DNA of 46,855 nt. Source: Pseudomonadota bacterium (lineage in GTDB: Bacteria; Desulfobacterota; Desulfobacteria; Desulfobacterales; JAHIVH01). The stretch is taken from NCBI GenBank assembly GCA_018816735.1, contig JAHIVH010000111.1:1-46855 (forward strand), read 5' to 3'. Position numbers and translations under genes: made by a program. Below are positions 8,003 through 16,514 of this stretch, piece after piece. The notes under the pieces were generated by a model. That model was not told where the DNA came from, did not search any database, and saw nothing but the letters and a program-made list of their open reading frames with translations. Every line of letters starts with the position of its first letter. Position 1 is the first letter of the stretch.

Positions 8003-10912
8003 ATGCTTTCAAGTTGGGTAATCAATAAACTAGAACCACTGAAGGATGAACCAATTCTCATTGTTCGGGATTCGCTTAGACTCCTTCCCGAAGCCGATGG
8101 CGCTGTGCACCGATTTGCCAATGATAGCGGATTTACGGTTATCATTGCCTCTACGAATCTTGTTTTCAGGGAATTATTTGAAAAAGCATCCGTTTCAAAA
8201 GATACAAAGAAACTGCTTCTGATAGACCGGGCTCCGGCCCGAAGGAGGGCACATGCTTCCTTGATGAAAGCTCCTCCTCCTTTTTATCCAGATATTCTTT
8301 CCAAAACAACGGAAACAGCGCAGATCGACATAAGCTTACGACAGTTCCTGATAGAAAAAACTGGTGATCCTAATTGGCCTCAAGAGGCAAATGACCCACG
8401 TTTTGCACGACTGATTACAGGATCTATTGAGGCAGTTTTAAAAGCGCATGGGGGGCTTCGTGTTGCTCATCCGACTCGGTTTACGGATCATGATTTCCAG
8501 ACAATTGTTGCCTATTCGTCATTAGGTGTTCCCGAGGCTGCTTTCAAGCGCCCAGAACCGAAAAGTTACTGGCGCATCGCTCTTATTGGATATCCGGCTC
8601 TTGAAGAGCTTGATTCCCTTGCTCCGGAAATAGCAAATTCCATTCGTGGTGAACTTCGTAGTGCCCCGGCGCCCTTCTGCTGGTTTGCAGATTCACCGCC
8701 TGAAATAATTGTAAGGGCTTTTTATTTTTCAGCGATATTGTCCCAACACATTGAACATTGGAAACTTTTACTTGCAAGTATTGACCCGGACCTCAAGACC
8801 TTCAGCGAGATGGATGCATCATTGATCGCTAAGGCGGCACCTGAACTTGTGTCGATTGATCCCCAAAGGGCGAATCGAGACCTTCAGGATGTCGAAGCAT
8901 CGTTATCCAAGGAGGCGATCCATCTCATTCTTACCGAACAATTGAAGGTTTCGGTCAATGGACAATTTGCTGAAATAATAGAGAAAGAACATTATTCAGT
9001 GCTCATCCGATCCTTGGCTCTATTAATCGGTCTGGACAAGCTTCTTTCTGACGACATAACCATTGCACCCCATGAAAAACTAAGTCAGGTGTTATTTGCA
9101 GAAGCAGATGGCGAAAAAACTCTATTTGTCGAACACCGCCCATCAGCGACCTGGGAGAATCTAAAGTCTGCCTATCGCATGGTTTGGTCAATTCGGGACA
9201 TCAAGGAAGCTTTGGGAAGTGCCATTAAAAATTTGAGCGTGAAACCAGTATCCGAATTATCGTTCGAATGGTTTCGGAATTTATGGAATGACCGCAGGGT
9301 TAATCGACTTGAATATTTACTATCTGCTCTTGAGCGATTGATATTTAGTGCAGATTTCCTCCCACGTTCCCCAAATGATTTGCCGTCAGATTTTTTGGTT
9401 GTACAGGAGCGCATCAGAGAACGGGTCGGCTTATTGCGTGATGAAATGCATAAGGCGCTTATACTCCTGAATACAAAATATCAGGAACTATTATTCAAAA
9501 AATACAAATCATGGGTCGCTTCAGACTCTCCGGAAGTTTGGTTAACCAGTCAGTTTTTAAAGCGCTGTGTCAAGCCACATTGGGACTCAAAAAGAGAAAA
9601 GGCCGTGGTATTTGTTTTCGACGGTATGAGATATGATATATGGGATGAACTGGTCCGGCCTATATTTGAAGATCGCATGGATGTAATTGCCGATTATCCG
9701 GCAACATCTCTTTTACCTTCAGAGACTCATATCAGCAGAAAAGCAATTTTTGCCGGAACATTTCCCGATTCCTTCGACACTAAACGTGGTGAGGACGCTT
9801 TACTTAAGGAAGCGATGCAACGGGAGTTCGGATATACCGGGGATGTTGAGGTTGTGGCTCCCGAAGGCATGGGAACTGGAGAAACCGTTCGATATCGTGC
9901 TGGCAACATCGATTTTTTTATCTTTGAGCTTTGTGACAAGGAACTCCACAAGATTTCAGTAAAAACACTGCCCGATGGTCGATGTGTCCCTGGTCGTCCC
10001 TTGGCATTCATTTATCAACAGCATATAAAGGACATCATAGACACCGAAGTTATGGCAATCATCCGTGAGCTAACACCAGATACCAAAGTCTTTGTGGTGG
10101 CCGACCATGGATTTGGACATATCGGGCGGGAGCGCATAAAGGTGGATTTGTCTTGGCTAAATGAGCAATATGATTGTTTCTATCTGAACGCATGGCTTAG
10201 GCAATCGCTCGAAAATGTCGGCGCACCACGAAAGGTGCGGGATAACGTATTGGAGTTTCCGGTCGAAGATCTACGAATGCCAGACACAGGGCAGGGCTTT
10301 GACCGATCTACGAAACAAAATTGGCAAAAGCAATTTGAATCGATCATTTTCCCTAAGACAGGGTATGCTTTAGCGCGACCAAAGGCAAATTTCAATCCCG
10401 ATGCATATTCTCATGGAGGGATTTCGATTCAAGAGATGATAATTCCTATGCTCGCCATGCGAGTGAAAGCGCCGGAAGAAGGATCGCTGGCCCTTGGCCA
10501 GATTACAGGACCCGAGGAACTTATTGAGGGGGAAGAGGCAGAGTTTCGGATGCCCGTTCAATTCACAGAAACCCATAAGCATAAAGAGGTTAGACTCGAG
10601 GCACAAGCCGTTTATCAGAATAAGGATTCAACGCTATCATTGCCATCACAGGTGTTATATATCTCTTCACCGGGAGGTGATGTTGTCTTTCGATTTGTTC
10701 CAGATGTGACTGACACTTCGGATGAAGAACGAAAAAAAGGTATTATGGAACGGACACTCAGGATGAGTATTACCTACAGAGAGGCACAACGCACGGTGAG
10801 AAAGGCGCGGTCCTTTCGATTCACCATGAGTCTGAATTCAGAAAAAGTCATTCGTCGGGTTCCGACTCATCTTGGAAAAATTTTAGGATTAACCCCAAGG
10901 AATATGAGATGA
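8003..10912 (+). CDS. pglZ: BREX PglZ-domain protein (alkaline phosphatase superfamily)
   Basis: 969 aa. The PglZ metal-binding core is visible in order: FVFDGMRYD (about 537-545), then the PATSLLPSETH region (about 566-576), then FVVADHGFGHIG (about 696-707) and SHGGISIQEMIIPML (about 802-816), the usual D, S/T, DH and H ligands of alkaline phosphatase-like enzymes. The N-terminal half is helical, without motifs I recognise. The C-terminal 130 residues look beta-rich. PglZ is the signature protein of BREX systems; its biochemical role is unresolved, though it is needed for both methylation and exclusion in studied systems. A good ribosome site (AGGAGGGAG) precedes the ATG. Intact length, no disruption seen. 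Confidence 0.93.
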   Translation: MLSSWVINKLEPLKDEPILIVRDSLRLLPEADGAVHRFANDSGFTVIIASTNLVFRELFEKASVSKDTKKLLLIDRAPARRRAHASLMKAPPPFYPDILSKTTETAQIDISLRQFLIEKTGDPNWPQEANDPRFARLITGSIEAVLKAHGGLRVAHPTRFTDHDFQTIVAYSSLGVPEAAFKRPEPKSYWRIALIGYPALEELDSLAPEIANSIRGELRSAPAPFCWFADSPPEIIVRAFYFSAILSQHIEHWKLLLASIDPDLKTFSEMDASLIAKAAPELVSIDPQRANRDLQDVEASLSKEAIHLILTEQLKVSVNGQFAEIIEKEHYSVLIRSLALLIGLDKLLSDDITIAPHEKLSQVLFAEADGEKTLFVEHRPSATWENLKSAYRMVWSIRDIKEALGSAIKNLSVKPVSELSFEWFRNLWNDRRVNRLEYLLSALERLIFSADFLPRSPNDLPSDFLVVQERIRERVGLLRDEMHKALILLNTKYQELLFKKYKSWVASDSPEVWLTSQFLKRCVKPHWDSKREKAVVFVFDGMRYDIWDELVRPIFEDRMDVIADYPATSLLPSETHISRKAIFAGTFPDSFDTKRGEDALLKEAMQREFGYTGDVEVVAPEGMGTGETVRYRAGNIDFFIFELCDKELHKISVKTLPDGRCVPGRPLAFIYQQHIKDIIDTEVMAIIRELTPDTKVFVVADHGFGHIGRERIKVDLSWLNEQYDCFYLNAWLRQSLENVGAPRKVRDNVLEFPVEDLRMPDTGQGFDRSTKQNWQKQFESIIFPKTGYALARPKANFNPDAYSHGGISIQEMIIPMLAMRVKAPEEGSLALGQITGPEELIEGEEAEFRMPVQFTETHKHKEVRLEAQAVYQNKDSTLSLPSQVLYISSPGGDVVFRFVPDVTDTSDEERKKGIMERTLRMSITYREAQRTVRKARSFRFTMSLNSEKVIRRVPTHLGKILGLTPRNMR

Positions 10913-10986
10913 TACCGGTCCCCAAAAAGCTCTCCTTGTCGAGTTGCTTCAGTTTAAATTTTTGTTGCGGGAGGAGGATTATATAA

Positions 10987-13014
10987 ATGAACCTGAAGCT
11001 GAAAGAGGTGTTCAGGGGCAAAGTTGTTAATAAGGCTTATACTATAAACACGGGGGTAGATGAATTCCCACGATATGTTTTAGAATACCTAATTGATAAT
11101 TATTGTTCCGAAGAAACCTTTCATGAGGATATGGAGAAAGTCGTTAGAAGACTTAAAGAAACTTTTGTCTACGGAGCAGAAGCAGAAAAGATAAGACATT
11201 ATATCCGCGAAAATCGAAGTCATTCCGTAATTGCAAGTTTAGAAGCCAGGCTTGTTGAAACTGAGGATAAATATTGGGGCACCATTTCTGCTATCAATGA
11301 GGATTTTGTAAATATTCCGGAAAATATCGTCCGTCAGTATCCTATGCTTCTTTCAGGAGGTATGTGGGGAACTATTGACCTGACCTATGACGAAACCGAA
11401 ATTTATAACAAAAAAATTCGGCCCTTTAAAATCACCTCGTTTACACCATTTCAAGTCAGCATCATTAATCTGGACGATTTTATTGAAAGACGGCGAGAAT
11501 TTACCACCGAAGAATGGATTGATATTTTAATTAATTCATGTGGTCTTGACCCTTTGGGAATGAGTTATCGTCAGAAATTGCTTTATCTTTGCCGTTGTAT
11601 TCCTCTTGTTGAAACGAATGTCAATACAATCGAACTTGCCCCTCGTGAAACAGGCAAAACCTATTTATATCGTAATATTTCCTATTATGCGCATGTATTA
11701 TCTGGAGGTAAGGCGACCCCTGCTCAACTTTTTATAAATTTAAATACAGGTAAAATTGGAGAGGTCGGTGTTCGAGATGCAGTTGTATTTGATGAGATTG
11801 CGAATACTGATTTTACTGATCCTCGATCTTTTGTCAGCATTATGCAAGGTTACATGCAAGATGCCAAATTTAGTAGAGGAAAAAAAGAAATTCTGGCATT
11901 TGCTAGTTTAATTTTTGTTGGTAATTTAGATGTACAAGGAACCCTGCCCCACGAAAAATATTATCACTTGTTTGAACCATTACCTGATTTTTTACAGGTA
12001 ATTGCGTTTTTGGATAGAATTCATGGCTATTTGCCTGGGTGGGAAATCCCGAAATTAGCCCCGAATAGTTACTCAAAAGATTATGGATTTATTACAGATT
12101 ACTTTTGTGAAATAATGCATGAGCTAAGGCGTATTGATTTGCTTGGTTCTGTGCGCACTCGTTTTGACATAGTAGATCATGCAAAAAGGGCTCACGGAGT
12201 CTCCGGCCGGGACCAACGCGCTGTTATGAAAACCACATCAGGTTTGTTGAAACTTCTTCATCCAGATGGAAATGTTTCCGATGAGGAACTGGAAAATATA
12301 TTGAAATTATCCTGTGAACTGCGGCAACGAGTACGTGATCAACTTCATTTAATAGCTCCTGGTGAATACGATCGTATTTCTTTGGGAGCCTTAATGAAAC
12401 CATCAGGGAAAAGTGTTGTCCCAGAACTTCCGGACAGTTTTCGAATCCAACGTGTGGAGCTTCCTGATAAACCCTCTGTTGGTGAGGTTATTGGGCTTGC
12501 TGTTGAAGGGGATCATGGTTGCATCCTTCATTTTGAAATGCAGGCAACAAAAGGTTCTGGTCGAATTGTCCCTTTAGGTTCTATTCAAAGAGTGATGAGA
12601 GAAAGTATAGAGGCTGCCGCTCAATATATTCGCGCCAAACATGAAGATATAGGGATAACCGCCGAATGGCGAAAAAGTTTTGATGTTGCAGTTCTTGCGA
12701 CTTTTATGGGGGTACCCAAAGAAGGCCCTTCTGCCGGTGTATCCATCGTAACTGGGATTGTATCAGCTTTAAAGAAAATTCCAGTTCGTAATGACTTGGC
12801 TATGACTGGTGAAATTACAATAATGGGTAAGGTGCTTCCTGTGGGTGGGATTCAACAGAAAGTGCGAGCGGCTTATGATGCAGGTGTAAAAGAGGTAATA
12901 TTACCCGCTGATAATCTCAAAGAAGCCGAACAATTACCTTCTTACATCATCGAAAGTATTAAATTGACTTCTGTAACAACTATTGATGAGGTAATTGAAA
13001 TATCCTTAGTTTAG
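10987..13014 (+). CDS. brxL: BrxL, Lon-like AAA+ BREX protein
   Basis: 675 aa, normal BrxL length. A noncanonical Walker A, PRETGKTYLY, puts the lysine at 224; a Walker-B-like VVFDEIAN follows near residues 263-270. The C-terminal Lon-type protease domain carries GPSAG with Ser582 and GGIQQK with Lys625. The 43-residue Ser-Lys distance equals that in E. coli Lon (679/722), so the dyad appears intact. BrxL proteins assemble into DNA-binding ring complexes in studied BREX systems and are found in types 1 and 4. A 74-base gap separates it from pglZ, larger than other gaps in the operon, with a strong ribosome site (GGGAGGAGG) before the ATG, which may allow partly separate expression. Base composition is slightly more AT-rich than in the upstream genes. 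Confidence 0.93.
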   Translation: MNLKLKEVFRGKVVNKAYTINTGVDEFPRYVLEYLIDNYCSEETFHEDMEKVVRRLKETFVYGAEAEKIRHYIRENRSHSVIASLEARLVETEDKYWGTISAINEDFVNIPENIVRQYPMLLSGGMWGTIDLTYDETEIYNKKIRPFKITSFTPFQVSIINLDDFIERRREFTTEEWIDILINSCGLDPLGMSYRQKLLYLCRCIPLVETNVNTIELAPRETGKTYLYRNISYYAHVLSGGKATPAQLFINLNTGKIGEVGVRDAVVFDEIANTDFTDPRSFVSIMQGYMQDAKFSRGKKEILAFASLIFVGNLDVQGTLPHEKYYHLFEPLPDFLQVIAFLDRIHGYLPGWEIPKLAPNSYSKDYGFITDYFCEIMHELRRIDLLGSVRTRFDIVDHAKRAHGVSGRDQRAVMKTTSGLLKLLHPDGNVSDEELENILKLSCELRQRVRDQLHLIAPGEYDRISLGALMKPSGKSVVPELPDSFRIQRVELPDKPSVGEVIGLAVEGDHGCILHFEMQATKGSGRIVPLGSIQRVMRESIEAAAQYIRAKHEDIGITAEWRKSFDVAVLATFMGVPKEGPSAGVSIVTGIVSALKKIPVRNDLAMTGEITIMGKVLPVGGIQQKVRAAYDAGVKEVILPADNLKEAEQLPSYIIESIKLTSVTTIDEVIEISLV

Positions 13015-13069
13015 ACGAATTAAGCTGAAATTATTTGATTTTGCCTTATATTTTCGGCCATTATTTAAC

Positions 13070-13090
13070 CTATTCAAACATTTTGAATAG
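13070..13090. repeat. Perfect inverted repeat after brxL
   Basis: CTATTCAAA-CAT-TTTGAATAG is a perfect 9-bp inverted repeat with a 3-base centre, 56 bases after the brxL stop. There is no T-run behind it on the + strand, so it is a poor intrinsic terminator; an operator or a weak transcript-end hairpin are both possible. Confidence 0.45.
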
Positions 13091-13225
13091 ATGGAGCACT
13101 TGAAAAACTATTTATTTTAGTCTATTATGATCAAGTGCATGTGAAATTTTTTATTCTTTCAAGTTATCTAATCAAGCAGAAACAACGGCATCTTTTATTG
13201 GAAATCGTTATTTCTTTAATAATTG

Positions 13226-13254
13226 TTGACAAAATCACGGATTTTTTCTTTATT
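13226..13254 (+). promoter_or_regulatory. Predicted sigma70-type promoter for the three-gene HEPN cassette
   Basis: A perfect TTGACA (13226-13231) is followed after exactly 17 bases by TTTATT (13249-13254). The first gene of the cassette starts about 63 bases downstream behind the ribosome site TTGAGGA. This suggests that the cassette is transcribed independently of the BREX operon. Confidence 0.5.
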
Positions 13255-13316
13255 CGACAATTTAACAGTTTGTATATATATTAAAGTACCCCCCTTATCT
13301 AAATTGAGGATATTAA

Positions 13317-13994
13317 GTGGATAAATTTGAGACTACAGAAATATCGGTTGTTGTTGTTGCTAATAGCAATAACCCAACAATATTAAATCCCGACTTTCTC
13401 AGAATAAATTACATAGTCCCTGAAAATTGGGAATTAGCTAAACCGCCCATTTGTGTTGAACCAATGGCTGAAGTTGCTTATAAAAATAATGTGAGAATTA
13501 CTGCTCAGCTTGACAGGGTTATGTTCCATGAAAATTTTATGACCGGGCAAGTAAATACATCAAACATAAAGAAACTTAGTAGCCAATATATCAAAACCAT
13601 TCCACATGTGAATTATAAAGCTGTAGGGATTAACTTTGCTGGTCACATTGGAATTAAGAATTTATATAATTTTTCTCCAGAATCAGTTATAAAGCAAGGT
13701 GATTGGTTGAAATTTGGGGATCGCGATGTTCAAACCGCCTTAACTTTTAAATATTCGATAGATAGTTCAATGTGTTCTTTAAGCATTGATAGAAACCTCA
13801 TAAAACAAAATGACCAAGAAATACCAATAATTATTTTTAGGGCAAATTTTCATAGAAATATAGAAACAGACAATCAAAAAGAAAAGTTGGAAATAATTAA
13901 TAATTACCTTGATAAGGTCGATGGTGATTATTCGATTTTTTTAGCTTTAGTTGAAAATATTTTTCTTGGCAAGGAAGCTCAAAATGCTCAATAG
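13317..13994 (+). CDS. Uncharacterised protein, first gene of HEPN cassette
   Basis: 225 aa starting at GTG, with TTGAGGA nine bases upstream. No family is recognised with certainty. It begins with a beta-rich region containing NPTILNPDFLRIN (residues 19-31) and a following VPENWELAKPPICVEP (34-49), the type of conserved opening seen in accessory proteins of unknown function. No signal peptide, membrane helix or nuclease motif is visible. The reading frame is AT-rich compared with the BREX genes. It overlaps the next gene by about 11 bases, so the two are probably coupled and may form a complex. Confidence 0.75.
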   Translation: MDKFETTEISVVVVANSNNPTILNPDFLRINYIVPENWELAKPPICVEPMAEVAYKNNVRITAQLDRVMFHENFMTGQVNTSNIKKLSSQYIKTIPHVNYKAVGINFAGHIGIKNLYNFSPESVIKQGDWLKFGDRDVQTALTFKYSIDSSMCSLSIDRNLIKQNDQEIPIIIFRANFHRNIETDNQKEKLEIINNYLDKVDGDYSIFLALVENIFLGKEAQNAQ

Positions 13995-14601
13995 CAATAA
14001 CTCGAACAGTGAATATAGTCATTTCAATTCAGGTTTTATTGCATTTTCGTTTTTGAAGCCTCAATTAAAAATAAATTATGAGTCTTCATCAGATATTACG
14101 AGTGAAAAAATTTTCATCTCTCATGAAGAAGCCCAATCTGATAATAGTAGTTCAAGTATAAATTTAATCGATAAATATCGAAGCCTTCTCAAAATATTAT
14201 CGTATCAAGTTAGCGAAGATAAAGATAATTTCCTCAAAGAGGATTTAGGTTCAAGCGAACAAATAAAAACATATTTAACTGATTTATTTATAGCGTACCG
14301 ACTATTCCACGATGAATTAAGTGAAAAAGATATATCTGATTTTTGTTTAAAAAACAATTTGTTAATTCATTTGAGGATTGCGGTTGACATAGCAAAAGAA
14401 AGTTTTTCCAATTATCGAAATATTCATTTTTCTTTAGAGGGTGACCCCGAAACAGATGAACAATGGATATCCTTTAATTTAGATGTTGAGGGGGATATAG
14501 AATCGATTTTTGAAGAATACCAAAACTACAACAAAAATTTAATCAAAAATATTCCTTGGCCAGAACGCGACTTGATTAGACTCAATTACAATTTGATATA
14601 A
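13984..14601 (+). CDS. Uncharacterised protein, second gene of HEPN cassette
   Basis: 205 aa from ATG at 13984. I prefer this start over an in-frame ATG at 13951 because AAGGA lies eight bases upstream and the overlap with the previous gene is then short. The protein has a Ser/Asn-rich N-terminus, a beta-strand region (HFNSGFIAFSFLKPQL, residues 13-28), a long low-complexity acidic and serine stretch, and a helical C-terminal half. No catalytic motif is recognised. It is sandwiched between an unknown protein and a HEPN protein with nearly no gaps, so a role together with them is likely. Confidence 0.65.
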   Translation: MLNSNNSNSEYSHFNSGFIAFSFLKPQLKINYESSSDITSEKIFISHEEAQSDNSSSSINLIDKYRSLLKILSYQVSEDKDNFLKEDLGSSEQIKTYLTDLFIAYRLFHDELSEKDISDFCLKNNLLIHLRIAVDIAKESFSNYRNIHFSLEGDPETDEQWISFNLDVEGDIESIFEEYQNYNKNLIKNIPWPERDLIRLNYNLI

Positions 14602-14602
14602 A

Positions 14603-15043
14603 ATGGACCCAAGAGATTTTTATACACTCGCAGAAGAATTAGTGAATAAAAAGCCTTTGACCCAGGCTGATCTTCGAAGTGCTGTTGGTAGAGCCTATTA
14701 TGCTGCTTTCAATGTAGCTGCAGAGCATTTGCGCAAGATGGGTTTTACTCCTTCAAAAGGGCCTAATGGCCATGGTGATGTTCAGCGAAAATTTTCAAAC
14801 TGTGGCAATGATGACGTTGCTCTTGCTGCTAAAAATTTGTCAGATCTTCATGGGCAGAGAATAAATGCCGATTATAAATTAAATTATATAGATATTGAGA
14901 AGGAACCAAAAGTAAGACTTTTATTATATAGTGCGCAAAAAATAATAAAGGCCTTGGATGATTCCTGTAAAAAATATCAAGAAGAAATTAAAGATAGCAT
15001 AATAGGCTACGAAAATTCGATAAATAAACATGGCAATGAATGA
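14603..15043 (+). CDS. HEPN-like domain protein
   Basis: 146 aa starting one base after the preceding stop. The segment ADLRSAVGRAYYAAFNVAAE (residues 19-38) is the typical first long helix of UPF0332/HEPN proteins (R..x..RAYYAAF). A second helical region follows (LAAKNLSDLHGQRINADY). HEPN proteins are often RNases of toxin-antitoxin or defence modules, with an RxxxxH active site; I do not see an unambiguous RxxxxH here, so it may be a non-catalytic HEPN or act as partner of the two proteins upstream. A strong terminator follows 130 bases later. Confidence 0.75.
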   Translation: MDPRDFYTLAEELVNKKPLTQADLRSAVGRAYYAAFNVAAEHLRKMGFTPSKGPNGHGDVQRKFSNCGNDDVALAAKNLSDLHGQRINADYKLNYIDIEKEPKVRLLLYSAQKIIKALDDSCKKYQEEIKDSIIGYENSINKHGNE

Positions 15044-15172
15044 TGGATTGAATTTTTATATTAAATTTTAAGTGGTTACAAGAAATGAGAATCGTTCGAA
15101 AGGGTTAGGAAAACAGTCTGCTCTGGGGAGCCAAAAAAATTTCGTCGGAATTAGATGACTGTATAGTTTACT

Positions 15173-15205
15173 CAAAACCCTGAAGGAGATTCCTTCGGGG
15201 TTTTG
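15173..15205 (+). terminator. Strong intrinsic terminator closing the HEPN cassette
   Basis: CAAAACCC-T-GAAGGA, loop GAT, TCCTTC-G-GGGTTTTG: a 15-bp stem with one G-T wobble, followed by TCGTTTTAG. It lies about 130 bases behind the HEPN gene. The A-run and T-run in the stem itself would also let it work on the opposite strand. Confidence 0.85.
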
Positions 15206-15821
15206 TCGTTTTAGCAAACAATTTAAAAGGTTTTGACGAATATCCCCTTCCTGTTTGAGACTATAAAAATTCTCACTTTTTACCCCCAATTTTTACAGCG
15301 CCGTTCTTCTCCCTTAAAATCAACAAAAGACCTCTTATTCTCTGTTTTTGCCGGAATTTTGGTTAACACAAAAAATATTTTTGAAGTTCAAAACGGACTA
15401 TTTTTCGAACTTGGCCGATGTCGCAATATAACAAACTGATTTCAAACAATTTTTTAATTGTCTTTGGCAAATTTCAACATGGAAATTTCACAATTTATAT
15501 CCCAATCCATTTGAAAAGAAATTTATAGCTGTTAACCACCCGATCAATTTCAGAGTCTTATTTGACCCTGAAAGAGACTGTTTTTCTAAAATAAAAGAAT
15601 CGTATATATTTCAGTAATTTATATCCAAATTGCCGGATTTTAGGAAAATTTTCTTTTCTGATTTGAAAATAAAAAAGCCATTTTTCATTCCTTTTGAGCA
15701 TTAAATAGTAAAAGGGGAGTTAAAACCCTGGCTTCAATAAAACTATAACCCAATTCCACCAAGTATTAACTGACCATAAAAATTGGAGGTTTTTATTGGT
15801 GGCACATGACGGAGGATACGC
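15206..15821. other. 616-base AT-rich non-coding stretch before the recombinase cassette
   Basis: No supported gene on either strand. The stretch is AT-rich with many T- and A-runs. An 11-base direct repeat AATTTATATCC occurs near 15494 and 15619. As it lies directly upstream of the recombinase cassette, it is a natural place for the element's attachment site or promoter, but no att core could be identified without the other junction. Confidence 0.4.
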
Positions 15822-16010
15822 ATGTACCACACAGAAACCCCCAGTGAAATGTCCCCTGAAGAACGCTTCCATGAAATAGCCGTAATTTTATCCAGAGGCT
15901 ACGTCCGGTTGAAAACGGAAGAACTTATCAAACTCTCTGAAAGTAATATTAATTCTGAGGTTCTGCTTGACTCTTTTGAAGACCAGAGCGCACATGACAC
16001 CCGAAGTTAA
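15822..16010 (+). CDS. Small recombinase-cassette protein (62 aa)
   Basis: 62 aa with an excellent ribosome site GGAGG before the ATG. The sequence MSPEERFHEIAVILSRGYVRL (residues 9-29, given in part) is a short amphipathic helical stretch of the sort found in small proteins encoded just upstream of DUF2924 genes in recombinase cassettes. The function is unknown. It precedes the DUF2924 gene by 24 bases, so it is in the same operon. Confidence 0.65.
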   Translation: MYHTETPSEMSPEERFHEIAVILSRGYVRLKTEELIKLSESNINSEVLLDSFEDQSAHDTRS

Positions 16011-16034
16011 CAGGTTTAGACAGGAGGATTTAAC

Positions 16035-16502
16035 ATGACGAATTTAAACAAAGAAATAGCCATTTTGAATAATATGACGGTGAACGAACTCCGGCAGAAA
16101 TATTCTGAAGTTTTTGGTGAAAACACCAACGCCCGAAACAAGCAATACCTTATTAAAAAGATTGCCTGGAGGATGCAGGCAAATATCGAGGGTGACCTTT
16201 CAGAGAGAGCAAGACGCCGGGCCAAAGAACTCGTGGATGAGGCAGGTCTGAGAGTCCGGCCACCCAAAACATTTTCCGTAGATAGCCTGCCTGAGCAAAC
16301 ATCAGTTCATTCAGTTAAAAAAGACAGCAGAATCCCTGGCCCGGGTGCGGTTATCACTCGAAAGTATAAAGGCAAAATGATCATGGTCACAGTTCTTGAA
16401 GAGGGCTTTGAATTTGACAGTAAAAAATACAGGTCTCTTTCCGGCATTGCAAAAGAAATAACAGGCACCCACTGGAATGGATATAAATTTTTCGATTTAT
16501 AA
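16035..16502 (+). CDS. DUF2924 family protein
   Basis: 155 aa, ATG behind AGGAGGATTTAAC. The arrangement MTVNELRQKYSEVFG (about 15-29), KQYLIKKIAWRMQ (about 40-52), a proline-rich linker, then GAVITRKYKGK (about 103-113) and a C-terminal ITGTHWNGYKFFDL is the recognisable DUF2924 pattern. Such proteins are found beside large serine recombinases in integrative elements and are thought to help recombination; no biochemical role is established. The C-terminal half, which looks like a small beta-fold, may bind DNA. It ends 12 bases before the recombinase start. Confidence 0.88.
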   Translation: MTNLNKEIAILNNMTVNELRQKYSEVFGENTNARNKQYLIKKIAWRMQANIEGDLSERARRRAKELVDEAGLRVRPPKTFSVDSLPEQTSVHSVKKDSRIPGPGAVITRKYKGKMIMVTVLEEGFEFDSKKYRSLSGIAKEITGTHWNGYKFFDL

Positions 16503-16514
16503 TGAGGGGGAAAG

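Noticed and set aside
15206..15821. CRISPR array or RNA gene in the AT-rich gap
   Set aside because: No regular repeat-spacer pattern and no cloverleaf or RNA-type structure seen.
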